Part shown: in pieces, positions 24,125 to 34,754 of the stretch
Numbering within the stretch: position 1 is the first letter of the stretch
Layout: every line of letters starts with the position of its first letter
Source of the DNA: Apodemus sylvaticus
Taxonomy: Eukaryota; Chordata; Mammalia; Rodentia; Muridae
Direction of reading: 5' to 3'
DNA length: 64,000 bases
Assembly: GCF_947179515.1 (NCBI RefSeq)
Contig: NC_067483.1
Coordinates: 84,659,572-84,723,571, forward strand
Position numbers and translations under genes: made by a program
Notes under the pieces: generated by a model
The model's input: the letters and a program-made list of their open reading frames with translations, nothing else
Told to the model about the DNA's origin: nothing
Databases searched by the model: none

Positions 24125-26012
24125 TAGAGAGCTGGTCTCCCAGGAGTGCTGACAATCCTGAGAACACAGGTGAGACAACCACTTCTACTCAAATTCCTGG
24201 CCCAAGAGGGACCCACCTTTTATTTGATCAATTACCAGAGATTGAAAAACCAAGGTATTCCATAACAAAACAAATTTATTCAATATTTCTCCACAAATCC
24301 ATCCCTACAAAGGATAATAGATGGAAAACTCAAACACAAGAAGAGAAACTACACCCTAGAAAAAGCAAGAAAGTATTCTTCTTTCAACCAACCCAAAGAA
24401 GATAGCCACACAAACAGAATTCCACCTCTAACAAAAAAAATCACTATTCCTTAATATCTCTTAACATCAATGGACTCAATTCCCCAATAAAAAGACATAG
24501 ACCAACAGACTGGATACATAAACAGGACCCAGCATTTTGCTGTACATGGAAACACACCTCAGTGACAAAGACAGATATTAACTCAAAGTAAAAAGCTTGA
24601 AAGCAACTTTCCAGGCAAATGGTCCCAAAAAACAAGCTGGAAAAGGCCATTCTAATATCAAATAAAATCGACTTTCAACCAAAAATTATCAAAAAAGATA
24701 AAAAAGGACACTTCACACTCATCGAAGGAAAAATCTACCAAGATAAACTCTGAATTCTGAACATCCATGCTCCAAATGCAAGGTAACCCACATTCATAAA
24801 AGAAACTTTACAAACGCTCAAAGCGTACATTACACCTCACACAATAATAGTGGGAGACTTCAACACCCCACTCTCATCAATGGACAGATCATGGAAACAG
24901 AAACTAAACAGAGACACAATGAAATCAAACAGAAGTTATGAACCAAATGCATTTACTACTCAACTATTAAAAACAATGACTTTACAAAATTCACAGGCAA
25001 ATGGATGGATCTAGAAAATATCACCCTGAGTAAGGTAACTCAGTCACAAAAGACCACACATGGTATGTACTCACTGCTAAGAGTGTGGAAAACACACAAT
25101 ACAACTCATGGACCACATGAAGCTCAAGAGGAAGGAAGACCGAAGAGTGAATGCTTCAGTCCTACTTAAAAGGAGAACAATATAATCAAGGGAAGTAGAG
25201 GGTGGGAAGGACTTGGGAGGGAGGAACAGGAAGGGAAGAGGGGGAGGGGAAAAAGGACAGAATCAGGTATGGGAAGAGATAGAGGAGATGTACAGAGGGT
25301 CAGGAAATTGAACAGAGGTGTGTAGCAATGGGGGATGGAGAACTGGGGGATAGCAACCAGAAAGTCCCAGGTGCCAGGAAAGCAAGAACCTCTCAGGACA
25401 CCAAGGGGATGATATTAGCTAAAATACCCAACAAAATGGGAGGGAGAACCTGTCGAGACCAGTTAAGGGATGGGGCCACCAATCCATTTCAAAAATTTTA
25501 GCCCAGAATTGCTCCTCTCTAAAGGAAATAGAGACAGAGAGTAGAGACTGAAGGAAAGGCCATCCTGAGACTGCCCCACCTGGGGATCCATCCCACATGC
25601 AGACACCAAACCCAGACACTATTGCAGATGCCAAGAAGTGCTTGCTGACAGGTGCCTGATAGAGCTGCCTCCTGAGAGGCTCTGCAAGATCCTGACCAAT
25701 ACAGATGTAGATGCTGGCAGCCAAGTATCAGACTGAGCACAGGGACCCCAATAGAAGAGTTAGAAGTACTGAAGGAGCTGAAAGGGCCTTATCTGGCATC
25801 AATGAGAGGGGAGGCCCTTGGTCCTGTGAACACTTGATTCCTGTGAACACAGAATGTTAGGGTGGTGAGGTGGGAGTGGGTTGTGGGGGAGAGCACCCTC
25901 ATAGAAGCAGAGTAAGGAGAGATGGGATGGGGGGTTGCAGAGGGGAAACTTGGTAAGGGGAATAACATCTGAAAGGTAAACAAATTAAATATCCAATTTT
26001 TTTAAAAAAAAA
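24125..26012 (+). mobile_element. L1 with internal deletions, 5' region to 3' poly(A)
   Basis: In order: a stretch like the L1 5'UTR end (24130-24170, 'gagctggtctcccaggagtgctgac'); ORF1 C-terminal text from about 24220; the inter-ORF region; the first part of ORF2 from about 24445 (endonuclease N-terminal half up to the DFNTPLSSMD-like motif at 24855-24890); then at about 24955 an abrupt jump to the ORF2 C-terminus (YYSTIKNNDF-like). A long 3'UTR follows to an A-rich end at 26012. ORF1 N-terminus, reverse transcriptase and most of ORF2 are missing. Confidence 0.85.
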
Positions 26013-26175
26013 AGATTTGATTTGAAAGCATATACAAATAAAATGTTTAAGTTTAGGAGTGGGAGACATAGAACATAAGCACTATAGGATTAGATTATTG
26101 TTAATTTTGGTCCCAGAGTAGTTGGTATGAATAATTATCTCATCTCATATTATCTTTTTAGCAAGAAAATGAAAA
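26013..26175. other. Short unique spacer between two L1s
   Basis: Unique AT-rich sequence that ends in a T-rich stretch (26152-26160, ttatcttttta), next to the tRNA-like sequence. Confidence 0.5.
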
Positions 26176-26257
26176 TGTGAGGAGTGGGATTCAAACCCAC
26201 ACCTCCAGGGGAGACTGCAACCTGAACACAACACCTAGATCACTCAGCCATCCTAGC
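26176..26257 (-). pseudogene. tRNA-Leu(CAG) pseudogene
   Basis: On the minus strand these 82 nt read as a type II (long variable arm) tRNA. The anticodon loop retains 'gttcagg' (anticodon CAG), the variable arm reads 'tctcccctggagg', and the T arm reads 'gtgggtttgaatcccac' (B box with one change). The acceptor stem 5' GCTAGGA / 3' TCCTCAC has two mismatches, and one D-loop base is missing. Compared with the standard Leu-CAG sequence as I remember it, all the CpG positions have become TpG. No CCA is encoded. A TTTT Pol III-type stop follows within about 2 nt of the 3' end (26172-26175). A decayed tRNA gene copy rather than a functional gene; its 5' end touches the following L1. Confidence 0.88.
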
Positions 26258-29200
26258 TGCAAGGGAAAGGGCTAAGTAACACACAAAGGTAGGCCTGTAA
26301 GAATTACACCAGATTTCTCTGCAGAAACTATGAAAGCCAGAAGAGCCTGGTCAGAGATCATATAGACTCTAAGAACACAAATACCCAGCAAAATGCTCAG
26401 TCAACATAGATGGAGAAACCAAAATATTCCAGGACAAAACCAAATTCAAACTATCTATCTACCAATCCAGCTCTACAGAGGATCCTAGAAAGACAACTCC
26501 AACACAAGGAAGGTAAGACAAGAAGCCAAAGAAAAGACAAGTTATTAAGCATCTCACAACAAAGCCAAAAGGAGAGAACCACAAGCACCCACAAAAACAA
26601 ATATAATTGGAACCAACAGTCATCTCTCTTTAATTCTTTCAATATTAATGGATTCAACTCAACTATAAAAAGCCATAAACTGGCAAACTAGATATGCAAA
26701 CAAGATCCAGCATTTTGTTGCATATAAGAAACACACCTTGATAACAAAGACAGACTCTATCTCAGAGTGAAAGGTTGGAAAAAGGTCTTCCAAGAAAATG
26801 GTCCCAAGAAACAGGCTGGAGTTGCCATCCTACTGTCCAATAAAATGGACTTTCAACCAAATGTGATGAAGCATGGTGAAGAAGATCACTTCATATTCAT
26901 CAAAGGGAAAATCCAACAAGAGAAAGTCTCATTTATGAACATCTATGTCACAAATGTAAGGGCACCCACATTCATAAATTAAACTTTACTAAAGTTCAAA
27001 ACACACATTGAACTCCACAAAATAATACTAGAGATTTCAACACCCAACTCTCACCAATGGACGGGTCATTGAAACAGAAACTAAACAGAGACACAGTGAA
27101 ACTAATAAAGGTTATGAACCAAATGGATTTAATAGATATCTATAGTACATTTCACCCTAAAACAAAAGAATACACCACCTTCTCAGCACCTCATGGTACC
27201 TTCTCCAAAACTGACCACATAATTGGTCACAAAACAGGCCTCAACAGATAAAGACAATTGAAATAATCCCATACACCCTATCAGACCACCATGACCTAAG
27301 GCTGATCTTCAATAACAGCAAAAACAACATAAAGCCCAGATGCATGCACGTGGAAACTGAACAACTCTCTACTCAATGATGACTTGGTCAAGAAAGAAAG
27401 AAAGTAAAGACTTCCTGGAATATCATACCCAAACTTACAGAACACAATGAAAGCAACGTTAAGAGGAAAATTCATAGCACTAAGTGCCCCAATAAAAAAA
27501 CTGGAGAGATCTTACACTAGCAGCTTAATAACACCTGAGAGCTCTAGAACAAAAAGAAGCAAACTCACCAAAGAGGAGTAGAGGGCAGGAAACAGTCAAA
27601 CTCAAGGCCTATATCAACCAAATAGGAACAGAGAGAACAATACAAAGAATCAACAAAAGCAAAAGCTGGTTCTTTGAGAGAATCAACAAGATAGATAAAT
27701 CCTAGCAAAGTAACTAAAGTACTCAGAGGCAGTATCCAAATTAACAAGATCAGAAGAAATAAAGGAGACCTAACAACTGAAACAGGAAATTCAAAAAAAT
27801 CATTAGATCCTACTACAAAAGCCTATACTCAACAAAACCAGAAAATCTAGATAAAATACATGGTTTTCTAGACAGATACCACATACCAAAGTTAAATCAA
27901 GAGCAGAAAGACTATCTAAACAGGCCCATATCCCATACAGAAATAGAAGTCATTAAAAACCTACCAAACAGAAAAGGCCCAGGGCCAGATGGATTTTTCT
28001 ACCAGACATTCCAATAAGACCTGATACCAACATTCCTCAAGCTTTTCCATAAAATAGAAACAGAAGGAACACTACCTAATTTATTCTATGAAGCCACAAT
28101 TACTCTGATACCTAAACCTTGTGTGGTAACCAAAAAAGAGAACTTCAGACCAATCTCACTTATGGATATCAATGCAAAAAAATAATAAAATTCTTGCAAT
28201 TTGCCCCATAGGAGGAACAATACTATGTACCAACCAGTACCCCCAGAGCTTCCAGGGACTAAACCAAAAACCAGAGTACACATGGAGGGACCCATGGTTC
28301 CAGCTACATTATGTAGCAGAGGATGGCCTTTTCAGACATCAATGAGAGGAGAGGCCATTGGTCCTGTGAAGGCTCAATGCCCCAGTGCAGGGGAATGCAA
28401 GTCAGGAAAGTGGAAGGGGGGGGAGAATTGGTAAGCAGGGTAAGGGGGGATAGGATGGTGGGTTTTCAGAATAAAGGTTATAACATTTGAAATGAAAATA
28501 AAGCAAATATCTATTAAAAAATTCTTGGAAACCAAATCCAAGAATACATCAAAACCATCATTCACCACAATCAAGTAGGCTTCATCCCAGGGATGCAAGG
28601 TTGGTTCAATATATGAAAACCCATTAACGTAATCCACTATATAAACAAACTTAAAAAAAAAAAAACTCACATGATCACCTCCTTAGATGCAGAAAAAGCA
28701 TTTGACAAAATACAACACCCCTTCATGTTAAAAGTATTGGAAAGATCAGGCATTCAACGGCAATACCTAAACATAACAAAAGCAATTCACTGCAAACCAA
28801 CAGCCAATATCAAATTAAATGGAGAGAGAATTGAAGCAAGCCCACTAAAACCCGGGATAAGACAAGGACGCCCACTATCCCCATGTCTATTTAGTATAGT
28901 ACTTGAAGTGCTAGCTAGAACAGTAAGACAAACAAAAGGAAATCAAGAGGATACAAATTAGCAAAGAAGAAGTAAAGGTATCACAATTTGCAGAAGATAT
29001 AGTAGTATACATACGCAACCCCAAAAATTTTACCAAAGAACTTCTCCAGCTGATAAACAACTTCAGCAAAGTGGCAGGATATAAAATTTACTCAAATAAA
29101 TAAGTAGCCTCCTTTACAGAAATGATAAACAGGCTGACAAAGAAATCAGGAAAACAACCCCCTTCACAATAGCTACAAATAATATAAAATATCTTGGGAT

Positions 29201-29473
29201 AACTCTAACCAAACAAGTGAAAAATCTGTATGAAAATAACTCCAAGTCTCTCAAGAAAGAAATGGAAAAAGATCTCAGAAAATAGAGAGGTCTCCCATGC
29301 TCATGGATTGGCAGAATTAACATGGTAAAAATGGTCATCCTACCATAAGCAATCTACAGATTCAGTACAATCCCCATCAAAATCCCAATGCAATTCTTCG
29401 AAGACATGAAAAAAGCAATTCTCAAATTTATCTGGAAAGGCAAAAAAAACCCAGAATATCAAAAACAATTCTT
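26256..29473 (+). mobile_element. 5'-truncated, 3'-interrupted L1 (ORF1 end and ORF2)
   Basis: Starts in ORF1 C-terminal coding text immediately at the tRNA-like copy (counterpart of KAVREKGQVT), then the ORF1 end, spacer and ORF2. ORF2 landmarks: LSNKMDFQP, DHIIGH at 27210-27230, RT segment 28671-28961 (VLERSGIQ, GIRQGRPLSP). Many frameshifts. The catalytic FADD box near 28985-29005 reads FAED. ORF2 breaks off at 29473 where the next L1 begins. A 318-bp fragment of another L1 3'UTR interrupts it at 28200-28517. Older than the element at 29474-34575. Confidence 0.93.
28200..28517 (+). mobile_element. L1 3'UTR fragment inserted in ORF2 of older L1
   Basis: The sequence leaves ORF2 after 'aaaattcttgcaa' (28187-28199), runs through an L1 3'UTR (accaaccagtacccccagag, ggcccattggtcctgtgaa-type block, G-rich stretch, 'aaataaagcaaatatct') and re-enters ORF2 with 'aaaattcttggaa' (28518-28530). 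The two 13-mers match at 12 of 13 positions and are the TSD. A severely 5'-truncated L1 insertion. Confidence 0.92.
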
Positions 29474-30165
29474 GGCGGCCAGCAGGGAGAAGTCAGTGTG
29501 CTCCGGTGAATCCAGCGGGCCCCAGCAGGACCCTTCAGGCGCCTGCTTTGGAATCTGAACAGCTTGGGCCACAGCACTCATCTCCAGGAAGTGCAGGAGA
29601 CCTGGTGAGCACCCAGAGGCAGTCTGGGAGCTCACAGCACAGCTTGCTCCTGTGGCACAGAGCTTAGGCTCCAGTCCTGAGGCCTCTGGCAGTAGCCCTC
29701 AGACCTCTCCGCTTCCGGATCCGGATCAGCCTGTGCAGCAACACCACATCTCCAGGTCCTGCAAGAGGCAAGAGGGGCTTCCGGGCGGCCAGCAGGGAGA
29801 AGTCAGTGTGCTCCGGTGAATCCAGCGGGCCCCAGCAGGAGCCTTCAGGTGCCTGCTTTGGGATCTGAACAGCCTGGGCCACAGCATTAAGCTCTAGGAA
29901 GTGCGGGAGGCCTGGTGTGCACCCAGAAGCAGTCTGGGAGCTCACAGCACAGCTTGCTCCTGTGGCACGGAGCTTAGGTTCCAGTCCTGAGGCCTCCAGC
30001 GGGAGCCTTCAGGTGTCTGCTTTGGGATCTGAACAGCCTGGGCAACAGCACCTTGTCTCCAGGAAGTGCAGGAGATAAGCTGGGCACCAGAGGCCACCTG
30101 GGAAGGGGCAGCTTGCACTGGTGAGTCCAGCATTGACAAGACCAACTAACACCAGTGAGAACTAG
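29474..30165 (+). promoter_or_regulatory. L1 5'UTR with tandem promoter monomers
   Basis: GC-rich 5'UTR, strikingly different from the AT-rich surroundings. A block beginning 'ggcggccagcagggagaag' occurs at 29474 and again at 29784 (310-bp period) and is nearly identical over about 213 bp. A shorter sub-block ('agccttcaggtgcctgctttggg' to 'aggaagtgcaggag') recurs at about 29997-30075 and, more diverged, at about 29690-29770. In rodents such monomers act as the internal Pol II promoter of L1. The non-monomeric end (30090-30165) leads into ORF1. Confidence 0.85.
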
Positions 30166-31361
30166 ATGGCAAAAGGCAAACGCAGGAACGTCACTAACAG
30201 AAATCAAGGCATCTGAACCCAATTCTCCTTTACCAGCATGTCCTGGATACCCCATCACACCAGTAAAACAAGATTTGGATTTAAAATCACTGGTCATGAT
30301 GCTGGTACAGGAACACATGAAGGACATACTTAAAGAAATTCAGGAGAAAATGGATCAAAAGTTAGAAGCCCTTGCAAGGGAAACACAAAAAATCATTGAA
30401 AGAAATCCAGGAGAATACAAAAGCCAATAATGAGGAAACGCAAAAAACACTTAAAGAAATACAGGAGAACTTTGGTCAACAGGCTGAGGTCATAAAAGAG
30501 GAAACACAAAAATCTCTTAAAGAATTACAGGAAAACACAAACAAGCAAGTGAAGGAGCTAAGCAAAACCATCCAGGATCTAAAATCAGAAGTAGAAACAA
30601 CTAAGAAAACTCAAAGGGAGACAACTTTGGAGATAGAAAGCCTTGGGAAGAAATCAGGGGACAGAGATGCAAATATCAACAACAGAATACAAGAGATAGA
30701 AGAAAGAATCTCAGATGCTGAAAATACCATAGAAATCATGGACTTAACAGTTAAAGAAAATGCAAAATGCAAAAAGCTTGTAACCCAAAATATCCAGGAA
30801 ATCCAGGACATAATGAGAAGACCAAACCTAAGGATTATAGGCATAGATGAGAATGAAGATTTACAACTTAAAGGGCTGGCAAATATCTTCAATAAAATTA
30901 TGGAAGAAAACTTCCCTAACCTAAAGAGAGAGATGCCCATGAATATACAAGAAGCCTACAGAACTCCAAACAGACTGGACCAGAACAGAAATACCTCCCT
31001 TCACATAATAATCAAAGCCCCAAATGTACTAAACAAAGAAAGAATATTAAAGGCAGTAAGAGAAAAAGGCCAAGTAACATATAAAGGAAGACCTATCAGA
31101 ATCACAGCAGACTTTTCACCTGAGACTATGAAGGCTAGAAGATCCTGGGCAGATCTCATGCAGACTCTAAGAGAACACAAATGCCAGCCAAAACTACTAT
31201 ATCCAGCAAAACTCTCAATCACCGTAGATGGAGAAACTAAGATATTCCATGACAAAACCAAGTCTACCCAATATCTATCCACAAACCCAGCCCTACAAAG
31301 GATAATAGGAGGAAAACACCAATACAAGAAGGGAAACTTCACCCTGGAAAAAGCAAGATAG
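30166..31361 (+). pseudogene. L1 ORF1 (RNA-binding chaperone), frameshifted
   Basis: ORF1p is a trimeric RNA-binding nucleic-acid chaperone of the L1 particle. The AUG at 30166 starts MAKGKRRNVTNRNQ and meets a stop within about 17 codons; the frame is lost by a small deletion near 30205-30212. The second frame carries the N-terminal region to a stop at 30430, and a one-base shift in an A-run near 30389-30395 moves to the third frame, open to 31361. That last frame shows the heptad-rich coiled coil (ETQKSLKEIQEN-type repeats, about 30395-30730), the RRM-like core (RRPNLRIIGIDENED near 30815) and the C-terminal domain (KGRPIRITADFSPETMKARR, YPAKLSITVDGETK). The 3' two thirds are well preserved. 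Confidence 0.93.
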
Positions 31362-31420
31362 TAACCTTTCATCAAACCCAAAAGAAGTTAACCAATCAAA
31401 TTTAAAAAATAACATCAAAA

Positions 31421-34400
31421 ATGACAGGAAGTAACAATCACTGTTCCTTAATATCTCGTAACATCAATGGACTCAATGCCCCAATAAAAAGACATAGACT
31501 AAGTGACTGGATACGTAAACAGGACCCTACATTTTGCTGCTTACAGGAAACACACCTAAGGGTCAAAGACAAACACTACCTTAGAGTAAAAGGCTGGAAG
31601 ACAATTTTACAAGCAAATGGTCTCAGGAAACAAGCTGGAGTAGCCATTTTAATATCAGATAAAATTGACTTTCAACCCAAAGTCATCAAAAGAGACTCTG
31701 AGGGACACTTCTTGCTGGTCAAAGGAAAAATACAACAAGAAGAACTCTCAATCCTGAACATCTATGCTCCAAATGCAAGGGCACCCTCTTTCGTAAAAGA
31801 AACTTTATTAAAGCTCAAAGCACACATTGCATCTAACACAATAATTTTGGGTGACTTCAACACTGCACTTTCCTCAATGGACCGATCAGGAAAACAGAAA
31901 CTCAACAGGGACATAATGAAACTAATTGAAGCTTTGGACCAATTAGATTTAACAGATATATATAGAACATTCTATCCTAAAGCAAAAGAATATACCTTTT
32001 TCTCTGCACCTCATGGTACCTTCTCCAAAATCGACCATATAATTGGTCACAAGACAGACCTCAACAAATATAAGAAGATCGAACTAATCCCATGCCTCCT
32101 ATCAGATCACTATGGAGTAAAAGTGGTCTTCAATAGCAACAAAAACAACAGAAAACCCACATACACGTGGAAACTGAACAAAATTCTACACAATGATACC
32201 TTGGTCAAGGAAGAAATAAAGAAAGAAATTAAAGACATTTTAGAACACAATGAAAATGAAGACACAACATACCCAAATCTATGGGACACAATGAAAGCAG
32301 TGTTAAGAGGAAAACTCATAGCCCTGAGTGCCTCCAAAAAGAAAATGGAGAGAGCATACATTACCAGCTTAATGACACACCTGAAAGCCCTGGAACAAAA
32401 AGAAGCTATTTCACCCAGGAGGAGTAGAAGGCAGGAAATCATCAAACTCAGGGACGAAATCAATCAAGTAGAAACAAAGAGAACCATACAAAGAATCAAC
32501 AAAACCAGGAGCTGGTTCTTTGAGAAAATCAACAAGATTAGCCAGACTGACCAAAGGGCACAGAGAAAGTATCCAAATTAACAAACTTAAAAGTGAAAAG
32601 GGAGATATAACAACGGAAACTGAGGAAATCCAAAAAATCATCAGATCCTACTACAAGAGCCTGTACTCAACACAACTGGAGAATCTGGAGGAAATGGACA
32701 ATTTCCTTGACAGATACCAAATACCAAAATTAAATCAGGACCAAATAGATCATCTAAACAGTCCCATAACCCCTAAAGAAATAGAAGGAGTCATAGGAAG
32801 TCTTCCAACCAAAAAAAGCACAGGACCAGATGGTTTCAGTGCAGAATTCTATCAGACCGTCAAAGAAGAGTTAACACCAATACTCTTCAAACTATTCCAC
32901 AAAATAGAAAAAGAAGGAACACTACCCAATTCCTTCTACGAAGCCACAATTACGCTGATACCAAAACCACACAAAGATCCAACAAAGAAAGAGAACTTCA
33001 GACCAATTTCCCTTATGAACATAGATGCAAAAATACTCAATAAAATTCTTGCCAACCGAATCCAAGAACACATCAAAACGATCATCCACCATGATCAAGT
33101 AGGCTTTATCCTGGGAATGCAGGGTTGGTTCAATATACAGAAATCCATCAATGCAATCCATTACATAAACAAACTCAAAGAAAAAAACCACATGGTCATT
33201 TCATTGGGTGCTGAAAAAGCATTTGACAAAATTCAGCATCCTTTCATGCTTAAAGTCTTGGAAAGAACAGGAATTCAAGGCCCATACCTAAACATAGTAA
33301 AAGCAATATACAGCAAACCGGTAGCCAGCATCAAACTAAATGGAGAGAAACTTGAAGCAATCCCACTAAAATCAGGGACTAGACAGGGCAGCCCCCTTTC
33401 TCCTTATCTTTTCAATATTGTACTTGAGGTACTAGCTCGGGCAATTCGACAACATAAGGAGGTCAAAGGGATACAAATTGGAAAGGAAGAAGTCAAACTA
33501 TCATTATTTGCAGATGACATGATAATCTACCTAAGTGACCCAAAAAACTCCACTAGAGAACTCCTACAGCTGATAAACAACTTCAGCAAAGTGGCAGGTT
33601 ATAAAATCAACTCAAGCAAATCAGTGGCCTTCCTATACTCAAAGGATAAGCAGGCTGAGAAAGAAATTAGGGAAATGACCCCCTTCACAATAGCCACAAA
33701 CAGTATAAAGTATCTTGGGATGACTCTTACCAAACATGTGAAAGATCTATATGACAAGAACTTCAAGACTCTGAAGAAGGAAATGGAAGAAGACCTCAAA
33801 AAATGGTAAAACCTTCCATGCTCATGGATCGGTAGAATCAATATAGTTAAAATGGCCATTTTGCCAAAAGCAATATACAGATTCCATGCAAAACCCATCA
33901 AAATCCCAACTCAATTCTTCACAGAGTTAGAAAGAGCAATTATCAAATTCATCTGGAATAACAAAAAACCCAGGATAGCTAAAACTATTCTCAGCAACAA
34001 AAGAAAGTCTGGGGGAATCAGTATCCCTGACCTCAAGCAATACTACAGAGCAATAGTGTTAAAAACTGAATGGTATTGGTACAGTGACAGGCAGGAGGAT
34101 CAATGGAACAGGATTGAAGATCCAGAAATGAACCCACACACCTATGGCCACTTGATCCTCGACAAAGAGGCTGAAAACATCCAATGGAAAAAAGATAGCC
34201 TTTTCAACAAATGGTGCTGGTTCAACTGGAGGTCAGCATGCAGAAGAATTCGAATTGATCCATCCTTGTCTCCTTGTACTAAGCTCAAATCCAAATGGAT
34301 CAAGGACCTCCACATAAAGCCAGACACTCTGAAGCTAACAGAAAAGAAACTGGGGAAGACCCTTGAGGACATCGGTACAGGGAGAAAGTTTCTGAACAGA

Positions 34401-34592
34401 ACACCAATAGCGTATGCTCTAAGATCAAGAATTGACAAATGGGACCTCATAAAATTACAAAGTTTCTGTAAGGCAAAGGACACCATCAAGAGGACAAATC
34501 GGCAACCAACAAATTGGGAAAAGATCTTCACCAATCCTACATCAGATAGAGGGCTAATATCCAATATATATAAAGAACCACATGCATCTTAA
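31421..34592 (+). pseudogene. L1 ORF2 (endonuclease-reverse transcriptase), broken
   Basis: ORF2p nicks target DNA and reverse transcribes L1 RNA at the nick. Endonuclease (31421-32130): Asn14 in NINGLN, Glu43 in QETHL, the NIYAPN tyrosine, GDFN near residue 145, KIDHIIGH and LSDH are all present. The frame shifts at about 32535-32545, where the family INKID..ARLTKGH text lacks about 10 nt. The second frame carries reverse transcriptase (32520-33809): SFYEATITLIPKPHKD, RQGSPLSPYLFN and the intact catalytic FADDM box near 33507-33521. An in-frame TAA at 33807-33809 replaces a Lys codon after EEDLKKW. The same frame reopens through MAILPKAIYRF to SNIYKE, then non-L1 codons (PHAS) to the stop at 34592. 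The C-terminal about 100 residues, including the Cys-rich region, are missing. Confidence 0.95.
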
Positions 34593-34746
34593 CTGTTTTA
34601 TATTAAATGTTTTATAGTTTGACACCTTCCACACCTCCCACTCACACCATTTCAAGGCATTTGTACCTTAAAATTTGGTTAGATCATAAGTCTTATATCA
34701 TAAGGATGGCTAAGTAAGTATTCAGAGGTGTTCCAAGAAGTAAATA
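34576..34746. other. Unique spacer after the L1 breakpoint
   Basis: About 170 bp of non-L1 sequence. It holds no poly(A) and no copy of the sequence flanking 29474, so it marks a rearrangement breakpoint on its left. Confidence 0.6.
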
Positions 34747-34754
34747 CTTTTTCT

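Larger units (their letters stand above)
29474..34575 (+). mobile_element. L1 with 5'UTR, ORF1 and most of ORF2; 3' end missing
   Basis: About 5.1 kb LINE-1 in the same orientation as the older L1 it interrupts: 5'UTR 29474-30165, ORF1 30166-31361, 59-nt spacer, ORF2 from 31421. ORF2 stops matching L1 at about 34575, inside SNIYKEL, so the C-terminal Cys-rich part, the 3'UTR and the poly(A) are absent. The old L1 does not resume afterwards. Both ORFs carry inactivating changes, so it cannot move on its own. Confidence 0.95.

Noticed and set aside
26176..26257. Functional tRNA-Leu gene
   Set aside because: Acceptor stem mismatches at two pairs, one base missing in the D region and several changes in conserved positions.
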